Notes under the pieces: model-generated
Database searches by the model: none
The model's input: only the letters and a program-made list of their open reading frames with translations
What the model was told of the DNA's origin: nothing
DNA from: Coxiellaceae bacterium
Lineage (GTDB): Bacteria > Pseudomonadota > Gammaproteobacteria > Coxiellales > Coxiellaceae
NCBI GenBank assembly: GCA_029210045.1
Contig: JARGNX010000002.1
Location: 124,001-188,000 of the forward strand
DNA length: 64,000 bases
Reading direction: 5' to 3'
Translations under genes and position numbers: made by a program
Shown: piece by piece, positions 54,395 through 64,000 of the stretch
How positions within the stretch are numbered: the first letter of the stretch is position 1
Layout: every line of letters begins with the position of its first letter

Positions 54395-54509
54395 GAAGGA
54401 ATACGACTTGTCGGTTGTGGATAAGTACCTAGAGCAAGAAAAACTCAAACATACTCGCCATATTTGTTATGGGCTATACACCAACAAGACCTGGTGAGCT
54501 ATGTAAATT
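54395..54509 (+). pseudogene. Duplicated 3' end of rsmD
   Basis: This stretch repeats 53535-53650 at an offset of 860 bases with about 90 percent identity. It encodes the last 34 residues of RsmD (KEYDLSVVDKYLEQ to HICYGLYTNKTW) without an upstream start or the rest of the gene. Nearly all differences are third-position and silent (CTG/TTG, CGT/CGC, TGC/TGT, TAT/TAC, AAT/AAC), and the stop is TGA instead of TAG; one codon changes Val to Glu. The silent pattern means the copy diverged as part of a working rsmD gene, so it came from a related strain rather than from a recent local duplication. Confidence 0.8.
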
Positions 54510-54537
54510 AGAAGTTAAACTTCTAATTTACATAGCT
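54497..54537. promoter_or_regulatory. 41-bp perfect palindrome upstream of second ATPase gene
   Basis: AGCTATGTAAATTAGAAGTT at 54497-54516 is perfectly complementary in reverse to 54518-54537, around one central base. The left arm overlaps the end of the duplicated rsmD fragment. It ends 45 bases before the ATPase ATG. There is no T-run after it, so an operator or a stable leader hairpin is more likely than a terminator. Confidence 0.6.
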
Positions 54538-54582
54538 AATGCTATACTTTTTGCACCGCCGATAGGGTACCTGGGGATAACC

Positions 54583-55761
54583 ATGTTAATCAAAAGGGCG
54601 CTTGAGCCAGAACTTATTGAAATGTCAGGGTTTTACCCGGTTGTTACCGTTATAGGGCCTCGTCAGTCAGGAAAAACAACGTTAGTTAGGGCTTTGTTTA
54701 AAGATAAGCCTTACGTTTCGCTAGAGAATCCCGATGAACGTGAATTTGCTACTACGGATCCGCGAAATTTTTTGGCTAAATACCCAGATGGCGCTATTTT
54801 AGATGAGATCCAGCAAGTGCCATCGTTGTTGTCATACATTCAGGGCATTGTTGACGAAAAAAAATCAAAAGGTATGTTCATTCTTACAGGTAGTCACCAG
54901 TTGGCGCTGCACCAATCGATATCACAATCCCTGGCCGGACGAACATCAGTGTTGAGATTATTGCCACTGAGTATTACAGAGTTAAATCAAGCTGTTCAAT
55001 TTGAGTTGCTTGACCAATATATTTATCAGGGCATGTACCCAAGGGTTTATAGCGATCAAATAGATCCAACTAAATACTATCGAGATTACGTACAAACTTA
55101 TATTGAGCGTGATGTAAGGCAGCTCATTAATGTAAAGGATTTATCCCTGTTCCAGAAGTTTATAAAACTATGTGCCGGTCGTATCGGTCAGTTATTTAAT
55201 GCCTCCAATATTAGTAATGAGTTAGGTGTTTCATATCATACGATTCAGCAGTGGTTATCGATTTTAGAGGCGTCATTTGTAACTTTTCGTTTAGAGCCAT
55301 ATTTTGAAAATCTTGGTAAGCGAATCACAAAGTCTGCTAAATTATATTTCACAGATGTTGGTTTAGCTTCCTATTTGTTGGATATACGAGATCAAAGCCA
55401 AGTTTCCCGTGATCCACTGAGAGGGGGGTTGGCCGAGAATTTTATGGTTATGGAGTTTATAAAAAATGCTTTAAATATCGGCCAGGAGCCAGCTTGCTAT
55501 TTTTATCGTGATAGTAACAATAATGAGGTTGATCTGGTATATAAGAAGGCTAATCAGCTTATACCCATTGGAATTAAATCATCTATGACTTTTCATCGTG
55601 ATTTCATGAAGGGGCTTAATTACTTTTATCATGTTGCTGGTGAAGAACGAGTTAAGGAGGGGTATTTAGTTTATGCCGGTGAGCAGGAGCAACAGGTCGG
55701 ATTATTCAATGTGGTTAACTACAAAAACATTGAAAAGATTGTTGCTGATATATATGCATAA
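54583..55761 (+). CDS. AAA-family ATPase with DUF4143 domain (second copy of family)
   Basis: A 392-residue AAA_14-DUF4143 ATPase. Walker A VIGPRQSGKTTLVRALF near residues 24-40, Walker B AILDEIQQVPSLLSYIQ, FILTGSHQLAL, RDYVQTYIERDVRQLINVKDL and the winged-helix-like LGVSYHTIQQWLSILEASFV are the family order; the C-terminal NEVDLVYKKANQLIPIGIKSS is the nuclease-like motif with Ile-Lys instead of Glu-x-Lys, so it is probably not catalytic. The frame is open from 54469 but the ATG at 54583 matches the family start (LIKRALEPELIEM). It differs clearly from the other member at 33654-34946, so they are not recent duplicates. Confidence 0.9.
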   Translation: MLIKRALEPELIEMSGFYPVVTVIGPRQSGKTTLVRALFKDKPYVSLENPDEREFATTDPRNFLAKYPDGAILDEIQQVPSLLSYIQGIVDEKKSKGMFILTGSHQLALHQSISQSLAGRTSVLRLLPLSITELNQAVQFELLDQYIYQGMYPRVYSDQIDPTKYYRDYVQTYIERDVRQLINVKDLSLFQKFIKLCAGRIGQLFNASNISNELGVSYHTIQQWLSILEASFVTFRLEPYFENLGKRITKSAKLYFTDVGLASYLLDIRDQSQVSRDPLRGGLAENFMVMEFIKNALNIGQEPACYFYRDSNNNEVDLVYKKANQLIPIGIKSSMTFHRDFMKGLNYFYHVAGEERVKEGYLVYAGEQEQQVGLFNVVNYKNIEKIVADIYA

Positions 55762-55840
55762 GCAGCGCCCTTTATACTCAAGCTAATAGTACAGAGCACA
55801 TTCAACGAATATCGAAAACGACCAGAAGACCTTCGTTATT

Positions 55841-59024
<3,184 letters not shown>

Positions 59025-60122
59025 TTAAGTCAGTGGGGCCGGTTGATTGATTGACAGACACCCATTACTCACAAGGTGTGTTTCGGTAGGTAGGGCATCA
59101 ATAATCGGTTGAAACAGGTGTTGGTGAATGCCAGTTATCAACGTTTGCGCGCTGATTTGCTGTAAAACCTGGGCTAAACACTCAATTTTCTGGCTATCGA
59201 GCTCAGAAACCAAATCATCAATTAAATACACTGGAGTAGTGTGGCTGTGCTGGCTCAGTAATAAGCCTTGTGCAAAACACAGTGCATAAACCGCTAGTTT
59301 CTGCTGGCCTTGGGATAAAACTAAGTGAGCCGGCAGGTCATCCAAATACATTTGCATATCTGCACGGTGAGGCCCTTGTGTGGTGTATCCAACCTGTGTA
59401 TCACGAAAATAACCAGCGTCTAGCGCTTCCGAGAAGCTGAGATCGGTATTCCAACCGGGTTCATAACACAGCTGCAGTTGATAACCATCCAGCAATACGG
59501 CTAACAGCTGCTGCAATACGGGCTGTAAGGCGGCAACATAGCTGGCGCGTAGCTTATGAATACTTTCTGAGTGCAGAATAAGTTCCGGATCCCAGGCACT
59601 GACTTGTTCACGTGAAACACGCTCTTTTAATGCGGCATTACGCTGCTTTAATGATTTTTGTAGCCGTGACCATAGGGGGCCGAACTGCGTATCTTGATAA
59701 AACACACCCCAGTTTAAATGACTACGGCGTAACTTGGGGCCATCAGTAAAGTAACGGTAGCTGGTGGTGGTTAGTAGCTGGCTGGGTAAGTGGGCTGATA
59801 GGGCGGATAAAGAGGTTTTATTGGCGCCGTTGATCTTGATCTGGCTTTTACCAAGCACATTACGCTCATAACCCAATGCAAAGTCTTTACTGCCATGGCT
59901 TAATTCAGTAAATAAAGTGAAGGCTTCGGTGTTGTGTTGAATCAAACGTTCTTGTTGGCTGCTTCGAAACGAACGCCCATACGACAACAAATACACAGCT
60001 TCCAATAGGCTGGATTTACCGGCACCGTTTTCGCCAATGAATAAATTAATGTGTGGACTTAAACACAATTCAGCGTGTGAGATATTGCGAAACTGTTGCA
60101 GTACCAATTTGTTCAGTTGCAT
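59025..60122 (-). CDS. recF: DNA replication and repair protein RecF
   Basis: SMC-like ATPase that loads RecA at gaps, 365 residues. LVLQQFRNISHAEL, Walker A INLFIGENGAGKSSLLEAVYLLSYGRSFR, the signature LSQGQQKLAVYALCFAQGLLL and Walker B PVYLIDDLVSELD are in order. A near-parS sequence (TTGTTCACGTGAAACA, 59604-59619) lies in its coding region. It is 20 bases downstream of dnaN in the usual dnaA-dnaN-recF order. ATG start, no strong ribosome site, suggesting coupling. Confidence 0.96.
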   Translation of the reverse strand: MQLNKLVLQQFRNISHAELCLSPHINLFIGENGAGKSSLLEAVYLLSYGRSFRSSQQERLIQHNTEAFTLFTELSHGSKDFALGYERNVLGKSQIKINGANKTSLSALSAHLPSQLLTTTSYRYFTDGPKLRRSHLNWGVFYQDTQFGPLWSRLQKSLKQRNAALKERVSREQVSAWDPELILHSESIHKLRASYVAALQPVLQQLLAVLLDGYQLQLCYEPGWNTDLSFSEALDAGYFRDTQVGYTTQGPHRADMQMYLDDLPAHLVLSQGQQKLAVYALCFAQGLLLSQHSHTTPVYLIDDLVSELDSQKIECLAQVLQQISAQTLITGIHQHLFQPIIDALPTETHLVSNGCLSINQPAPLT

Positions 60123-60142
60123 TTAAATCTACTATAGTAGCG

Positions 60143-61258
60143 TTAAAGACGCATTGGCATAATCACGTATAACGTAGCGCCATCATCTTCATCGCAGTCA
60201 GATTCAACTAACACACTGCTATTGCTATCAGTAAATGTCAGCTTGATCATGTCGGAACGAATGGTGTTGAGCACGTCAATTACGTAGGTGACATTAAAGC
60301 CGATATCGATTGCCTCTTTATCATAATTGACAGCAATGTCTTCTTCAGCGGCTTCGTGTTCTGGGTTGTTCGCTAAGATACGCAATAAGTTATCATGCAG
60401 CTCGAAACGAACCCCGCGGAATTTTTCATTACATAAAATAGCGGTTCGTTGTAAAGCGGCCTTTAATAGTTCGCGTTCAAGTAATAATACTTTGTTACCA
60501 TTGCGAGGAATAACTCGCTCGTAGTCTGGGAAGCGCCCTTCGATTAATTTAGAGGTAAAAGTGAAATCATCACCAGTAACACGCAAGTGGTTAGTACCAA
60601 TCGATACCTCAACCGGTGTATCGCTGTTATCAAATAAGCGCATTAATTCAACAATACCTTTGCGCGGTACAATAATTTGACTCTGAAACTCATTATGAAT
60701 AGCCGCTGGCGTTTCGCTGAGCGCTAAACGGTGACCATCGGTTGCCACAGCACGTAATTTACCTTGACGAGTTTCTAGCAACAGTCCGTTTAAGTAATAT
60801 CGAACATCTTGTTGGGCGATAGCAAAGTAAGTGCGCTGAAATAACCCGAGTAATTCTTGTTGTGGGATCGTAAATGTTACTTGGCTGCTGTAGTCCTCAA
60901 TATTTGGGAAGTCTTGCGCGGGTAGAGTCATTAAAGTAAAACGACTACGCCCGGATTTAAGCGTCATTTTATCGTTATCTTGCACTAACTCCATCTCTGC
61001 TAGTTCAGGCAGCGAGCGGCAAATCTCCATCAGTTTGCGCCCTGGCAGTGTAATTTGTTCAGCTTCAGTATCGTTATGTAACGCCGACTGACCAATGACT
61101 TCGACTTCGAGGTCGGTACCGGTAATCGATAAGGTGTTTTGTTGTGCTTTTAATAACACATTCGACAGAATAGGTAGCGTTTGTTTTTTTTCTACCACAC
61201 CCATGACACGTTGTAACGGTTCTAATAAAGTTTCGCGTTGTAATTGAAGCTTCATCAT
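60143..61258 (-). CDS. dnaN: DNA polymerase III beta sliding clamp
   Basis: Ring-shaped processivity clamp. LQRETLLEPLQRVMGVVEKKQTLPILSNVLL opens the first domain; GRKLMEICRSLPE, TLPAQDFPNIE, RYYLNGLLLE, VATDGHRLALS, PRKGIVELMRLF and the C-terminal LYVIMPMRL are diagnostic. About 371 residues, normal. TTG, ATG and ATG are consecutive codons at the start; AGGAG eight bases before 61258 favours that ATG. It lies 14 bases downstream of dnaA. Confidence 0.98.
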   Translation of the reverse strand: MMKLQLQRETLLEPLQRVMGVVEKKQTLPILSNVLLKAQQNTLSITGTDLEVEVIGQSALHNDTEAEQITLPGRKLMEICRSLPELAEMELVQDNDKMTLKSGRSRFTLMTLPAQDFPNIEDYSSQVTFTIPQQELLGLFQRTYFAIAQQDVRYYLNGLLLETRQGKLRAVATDGHRLALSETPAAIHNEFQSQIIVPRKGIVELMRLFDNSDTPVEVSIGTNHLRVTGDDFTFTSKLIEGRFPDYERVIPRNGNKVLLLERELLKAALQRTAILCNEKFRGVRFELHDNLLRILANNPEHEAAEEDIAVNYDKEAIDIGFNVTYVIDVLNTIRSDMIKLTFTDSNSSVLVESDCDEDDGATLYVIMPMRL

Positions 61259-61272
61259 CAAAGATACTCCTG

Positions 61273-62706
61273 TTAAGCCGATAAGATCCGCAAAAGATTT
61301 TTATAGTCTTCTTGTATATCTAAACTGCTGTTCAACAGTTCAGCAATTTTACGACAAGCATGTAATACGGTGGTATGATCACGACCGCCGAAGGCATCGC
61401 CAATTTCTGGAAGACTATGATTTGTAAGCTCTTTTGATAGCGCCATCGCAACTTGGCGAGGCCTTGCTATTGAGCGGCTGCGTCGTTTAGACAGCAGGTC
61501 TGCAATCTTAATTTTGTAATATTCGGCAACCGTACGCTGGATATTTTCCATTGTTACTAGCTTAGCTTGCAGTGTTAATAAGTCTTTCAGTGCCTCACGA
61601 GCGAAATCAATAGTAATTGGCTGACCAGTAAAGTGAGAATTCGCGATAACTCTTTTTAGCGCGCCTTCTAATTCACGTACATTCGACTGAATGTGTTTAG
61701 CTATGAAAAAGGCTACCTCATGCGGCAATTGCGTTTTCGATTGCTCTGCTTTGGTCATTAAAATAGCAACACGCGTTTCTAATTCGGGTGGTTCGATCGC
61801 AACCGTTAATCCCCAGCCAAACCGCGATTTCAAACGCTCTTCTAACCCTTTAATTTCTTTAGGGTAGCGATCACAGGTCAAAATGATTTGTTGTTGGCTA
61901 TCCAATAGCGCGTTAAAGGTATGGAAAAACTCTTCTTGAGAGCGATCTTTACCGGCAAAGAATTGGATGTCGTCAATTAAGAGGCAATTAACGCCACGGT
62001 AATAGCGTTTGAATTCGTTCATCGCATTGCGTTGCAGCGCTTTAATCATATCAGCAACAAAGCGTTCTGAGTGCAGGTACAGTACCTTGGCTTCAGGGTT
62101 GTGTTGTTGGATAAAGCTGCCGACCGCATGAGCCAAGTGAGTCTTACCTAAACCAACACCACCATATAAAAACAGTGGATTATAGGCCTGCCCAGGGTTT
62201 TCAGCCACCTGCATGGCAGCCGCACGTGCTAATTGGTTAGATTTACCTTCAACAAAGTTATCAAACACAAAATTCGGATTAAGATTGGAACGAGTTGGGC
62301 CTGAGGGCGCGACTCGACGATTACTCGCAGCTACACTGGTAGCCACGCGCTGTTCTGCTGGTGCGCGTGTTTGCTGGGTTGTTGCTGTTGCCGTAGGTGC
62401 GTTAGTTTGGTTGTTATTGCTACCGCCTCCGCCATTACCACCTTGTCGGCTGCCTATCACTAAACGCACGGATGGTGCTTCGCCGTTCGACAGCTCATCC
62501 AGCAGCTGCTTAATACGGGCTATGTATTTGTCGTTAACCCAGTCAATCACAAAACGGTTTGGTGCATACAACACGAGGCAGTTACCTTCCTGCATTTGCT
62601 GCAACGGCCTAATCCACGTGTTGAATTGTTGCTCTGGAATTTCTTCGTGCAGGCAGCTTAAGCATTGCTCCCACAGCTCGGCAACAGTTGTTATTGATGC
62701 GTTCAC
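61273..62706 (-). CDS. dnaA: Chromosomal replication initiator DnaA
   Basis: AAA+ initiator that binds DnaA boxes and opens oriC. Domain I is [25 protein letters not shown]; a low-complexity Asn/Thr/Ala/Gln linker follows (about residues 95-150). Domain III has Walker [16 protein letters not shown] near 181-195 and Walker [14 protein letters not shown]; domain IV ends with [40 protein letters not shown], the DnaA-box-binding signature. 477 residues. GTG start with AAAGGAAAA upstream. It heads dnaA-dnaN-recF. Confidence 0.98.
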   Translation of the reverse strand: MNASITTVAELWEQCLSCLHEEIPEQQFNTWIRPLQQMQEGNCLVLYAPNRFVIDWVNDKYIARIKQLLDELSNGEAPSVRLVIGSRQGGNGGGGSNNNQTNAPTATATTQQTRAPAEQRVATSVAASNRRVAPSGPTRSNLNPNFVFDNFVEGKSNQLARAAAMQVAENPGQAYNPLFLYGGVGLGKTHLAHAVGSFIQQHNPEAKVLYLHSERFVADMIKALQRNAMNEFKRYYRGVNCLLIDDIQFFAGKDRSQEEFFHTFNALLDSQQQIILTCDRYPKEIKGLEERLKSRFGWGLTVAIEPPELETRVAILMTKAEQSKTQLPHEVAFFIAKHIQSNVRELEGALKRVIANSHFTGQPITIDFAREALKDLLTLQAKLVTMENIQRTVAEYYKIKIADLLSKRRSRSIARPRQVAMALSKELTNHSLPEIGDAFGGRDHTTVLHACRKIAELLNSSLDIQEDYKNLLRILSA

Positions 62707-62736
62707 ACCGTTTTCCTTTCTATTTTGTTTGATAAG

Positions 62737-62766
62737 TTATCAACAGAAGTGAATAGGTTATCCACA
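62737..62766. promoter_or_regulatory. DnaA boxes in the dnaA promoter region
   Basis: TTATCCACA at 62758-62766 is a perfect DnaA box and TTATCAACA at 62737-62745 differs at one position. Both lie 30-60 bases upstream of the dnaA start, suited to autoregulation. The whole gap (62707-62818) is only 112 bases, too short for an origin. Confidence 0.7.
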
Positions 62767-62818
62767 AGGAAGTCTATCATAGTACAGACTACTCTGAAGG
62801 TCTATAGCTATCGCAATC

Positions 62819-63451
62819 CTAATGTCCAAAAGGATCTTTTGGCCGAGCCGGTGGTTTTGCATAACGCGCCACCATGCTGGCAATTTTGCGCGCAACCGTA
62901 TTGGCTGACCGAGATGTTGCTAATACACCACCATAGGGCGCATTCGATTCTGCCGTTGTTAACATTTTAAAGGTGCGTGTAGCAAGCACTTTATTATTGC
63001 TGTTGCGTATAAGCGTTGCTTTGAGAATTAAACGCACTTGGCTATCAGGTCGAATAAATTCTTGCTGCAATGCGATTAATTTGGTGTCTAAGCGGTAAGT
63101 GGTATTGCCGCTAAATGGCGGTGTAACGATCGCATAAAAATAATGAGTGTTACGAATAGCGCCTTCAATAATGGGTAATAATAATTTAGCTGGTGAAGCA
63201 ACCCATTTGTTTTTAGTAAATGTTTGTAAGCGATAAGGTGTGCGCACATAAATCATTTTATCAGTCTTATAACCAGACTCTGCCGTTGGCGTGGTTATTA
63301 ATAATGATTGCGATGTGCGCGCCCTACCCATGCCTACCGCTTGTTGGTTATTGGTAATGCTAAACTTAGCAATCGGTGGTAATTTTACCGGCGAGCATGA
63401 GATAAGAAACATACTACCTGCAGTTATCAATCCGTATCTTAATAGTTTCAT
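62819..63451 (-). CDS. ABC-type transport auxiliary lipoprotein (PqiC/YmbA-like)
   Basis: A 210-residue lipoprotein with a lipobox at LISC (Cys about residue 19) and the ABC_trans_aux fold: FSITNNQQAV, SLLITTPTAESGYKTDKMIYVRTPYRLQTFTKNKWVASPAKLLLPIIEGAIRNTHYFYAIVTPPFSGNTTYRLDTKLIALQQEF. Such proteins pair with MCE proteins in lipid-transport systems of the Pqi/Let/Mla type, and the MCE gene lies 2 bases upstream. It probably docks the MCE tunnel at the outer membrane. ATG start. Confidence 0.85.
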   Translation of the reverse strand: MKLLRYGLITAGSMFLISCSPVKLPPIAKFSITNNQQAVGMGRARTSQSLLITTPTAESGYKTDKMIYVRTPYRLQTFTKNKWVASPAKLLLPIIEGAIRNTHYFYAIVTPPFSGNTTYRLDTKLIALQQEFIRPDSQVRLILKATLIRNSNNKVLATRTFKMLTTAESNAPYGGVLATSRSANTVARKIASMVARYAKPPARPKDPFGH

Positions 63452-63453
63452 GA

Positions 63454-64000
63454 TTAGTTACCCCCTTTCACTGGGCCCTCACCTGGACCTGGTTCTGGCG
63501 GTTCAGTACCGCGAATAAGAATGGATGGGTTACGTGAAATCTCATCACTGAGCGTGGTGAAGCTGCCCATCATTTGATTGAGTCGACTTAACAATTGTTC
63601 GGCGTTCGGCATCAATTGATCGCTGAAGTTTTGTATTGTGGTATTGGTTTTTTGTAGCGTTTGTTTAGCTGCATAACCTGTTTTACCGAGTGACTGTGCC
63701 GTATCTTGGAACGATGCTAATGTTTCTCGTGTTTGTTTAATCATTGCTGGGAATTGCTGACTAGCAACCGATGTGTTTTTTAATATTTTTTGCATTGAAG
63801 CAAGGCTGGCATCAATGTTATTAGCATTGTTAGCAATTGTCGCTGTGATTTTATCAATATGCACCAAGCTTTGTTGAATTGACTTGCGATTTTTAGGGCC
63901 TAATAAAATGTTTAAACTGCTAATGGTTTGTTTCATTTCTGCAGTCACTTCTTTTAATGACGATTCTAAGTCATCGATGAGTGATAGTTGGCTTGGAATG
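63454..64000 (-). CDS. MCE family lipid-transport protein, C-terminal part (5' end outside window)
   Basis: The frame stays open to the window edge (IPSQLSLIDDLESSLKEVTAEM before the first Met). The visible 182 residues are a long amphipathic helical region with heptad-like repeats, followed by LSDEISRNPSILIRGTEPPEPGPGE, the typical ending of MlaD/MCE proteins of ABC lipid importers. The MCE domain itself must be upstream, outside. Together with the lipoprotein gene 2 bases downstream it makes part of a phospholipid-transport operon whose ATPase and permease would lie beyond 64000. Confidence 0.85.
   Translation of the reverse strand, partial: IPSQLSLIDDLESSLKEVTAEMKQTISSLNILLGPKNRKSIQQSLVHIDKITATIANNANNIDASLASMQKILKNTSVASQQFPAMIKQTRETLASFQDTAQSLGKTGYAAKQTLQKTNTTIQNFSDQLMPNAEQLLSRLNQMMGSFTTLSDEISRNPSILIRGTEPPEPGPGEGPVKGGN

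Noticed and set aside
62213-62752. 179-codon plus-strand frame opposite dnaA
   Set aside because: Complement of the dnaA low-complexity linker; Ala/Pro/Leu runs come from antisense of Asn/Thr/Ala codons.
62707-62818. oriC directly upstream of dnaA
   Set aside because: Only one perfect and one near DnaA box in 112 bases, with no room for an unwinding element; better read as dnaA autoregulation.

Overview
The window looks like a chromosomal segment of a low-GC gammaproteobacterium, most plausibly of the Legionella/Coxiella kind. This rests on gene content: rpoH next to ftsYEX, two-subunit GlyQ/GlyS, a Com1/DsbA-like periplasmic oxidoreductase, an M16 peptidase pair plus rsmD diverging from ftsY, small outer-membrane barrel proteins, and B12-dependent MetH with MetF. 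The lineage is inferred. No rRNA, tRNA, CRISPR array, transposase or integrase was recognised.

Bases 1-27612 are one long, AT-rich, minus-strand polysaccharide cluster. It reads (from its promoter end) wza, wzc, a Wzy-like polymerase, a PhyH-type dioxygenase, ugd, galU, a Wzx-type flippase, aldo/keto reductase, methyltransferase, initiating sugar transferase, then a tightly coupled nine-gene block (TPP enzyme E1-alpha and E1-beta, KdsC-like phosphatase, NeuB-like synthase, NeuA-like cytidylyltransferase, class IV aminotransferase, TIM-barrel isomerase, two SDRs), then a FlaA1/CapD-type dehydratase, a GT4 glycosyltransferase, a methyltransferase, an unrecognised large protein, an NTP_transf_5 protein and a fused ATP sulfurylase/APS kinase. 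The reading offered is synthesis of UDP-glucuronate, of an unusual CMP-activated ulosonic-acid-like sugar, and of PAPS, followed by Wzx/Wzy/Wza/Wzc export. The nine-gene block is the best candidate for an undescribed pathway.

Bases 27681-45705 are housekeeping: a DUF6580 membrane protein coupled to metF, divergent metH, a universal stress protein, an AAA/DUF4143 ATPase with two identical 20-bp palindromes upstream, rsmB, two tandem outer-membrane barrel genes with matching leader hairpins and clear terminators, a Na/Pi cotransporter, glyS, glyQ, a DsbA/Com1 protein and rpoH. Bases 45706-46329 form an AT-rich gene-free stretch with four DnaA boxes and are a candidate replication origin.

Bases 46330-64000 hold a PAS-GGDEF gene placed between rpoH and ftsX-ftsE-ftsY, two M16 peptidase genes and rsmD, an 860-bp segment bounded by a duplicated 3' end of rsmD that carries a small secreted Cys-rich protein, a second DUF4143 ATPase, and then gyrB, recF, dnaN, dnaA, an ABC-transport auxiliary lipoprotein and an MCE protein running off the edge. 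A perfect parS site lies between gyrB and recF. Three families of palindromic intergenic repeats recur across the housekeeping part.
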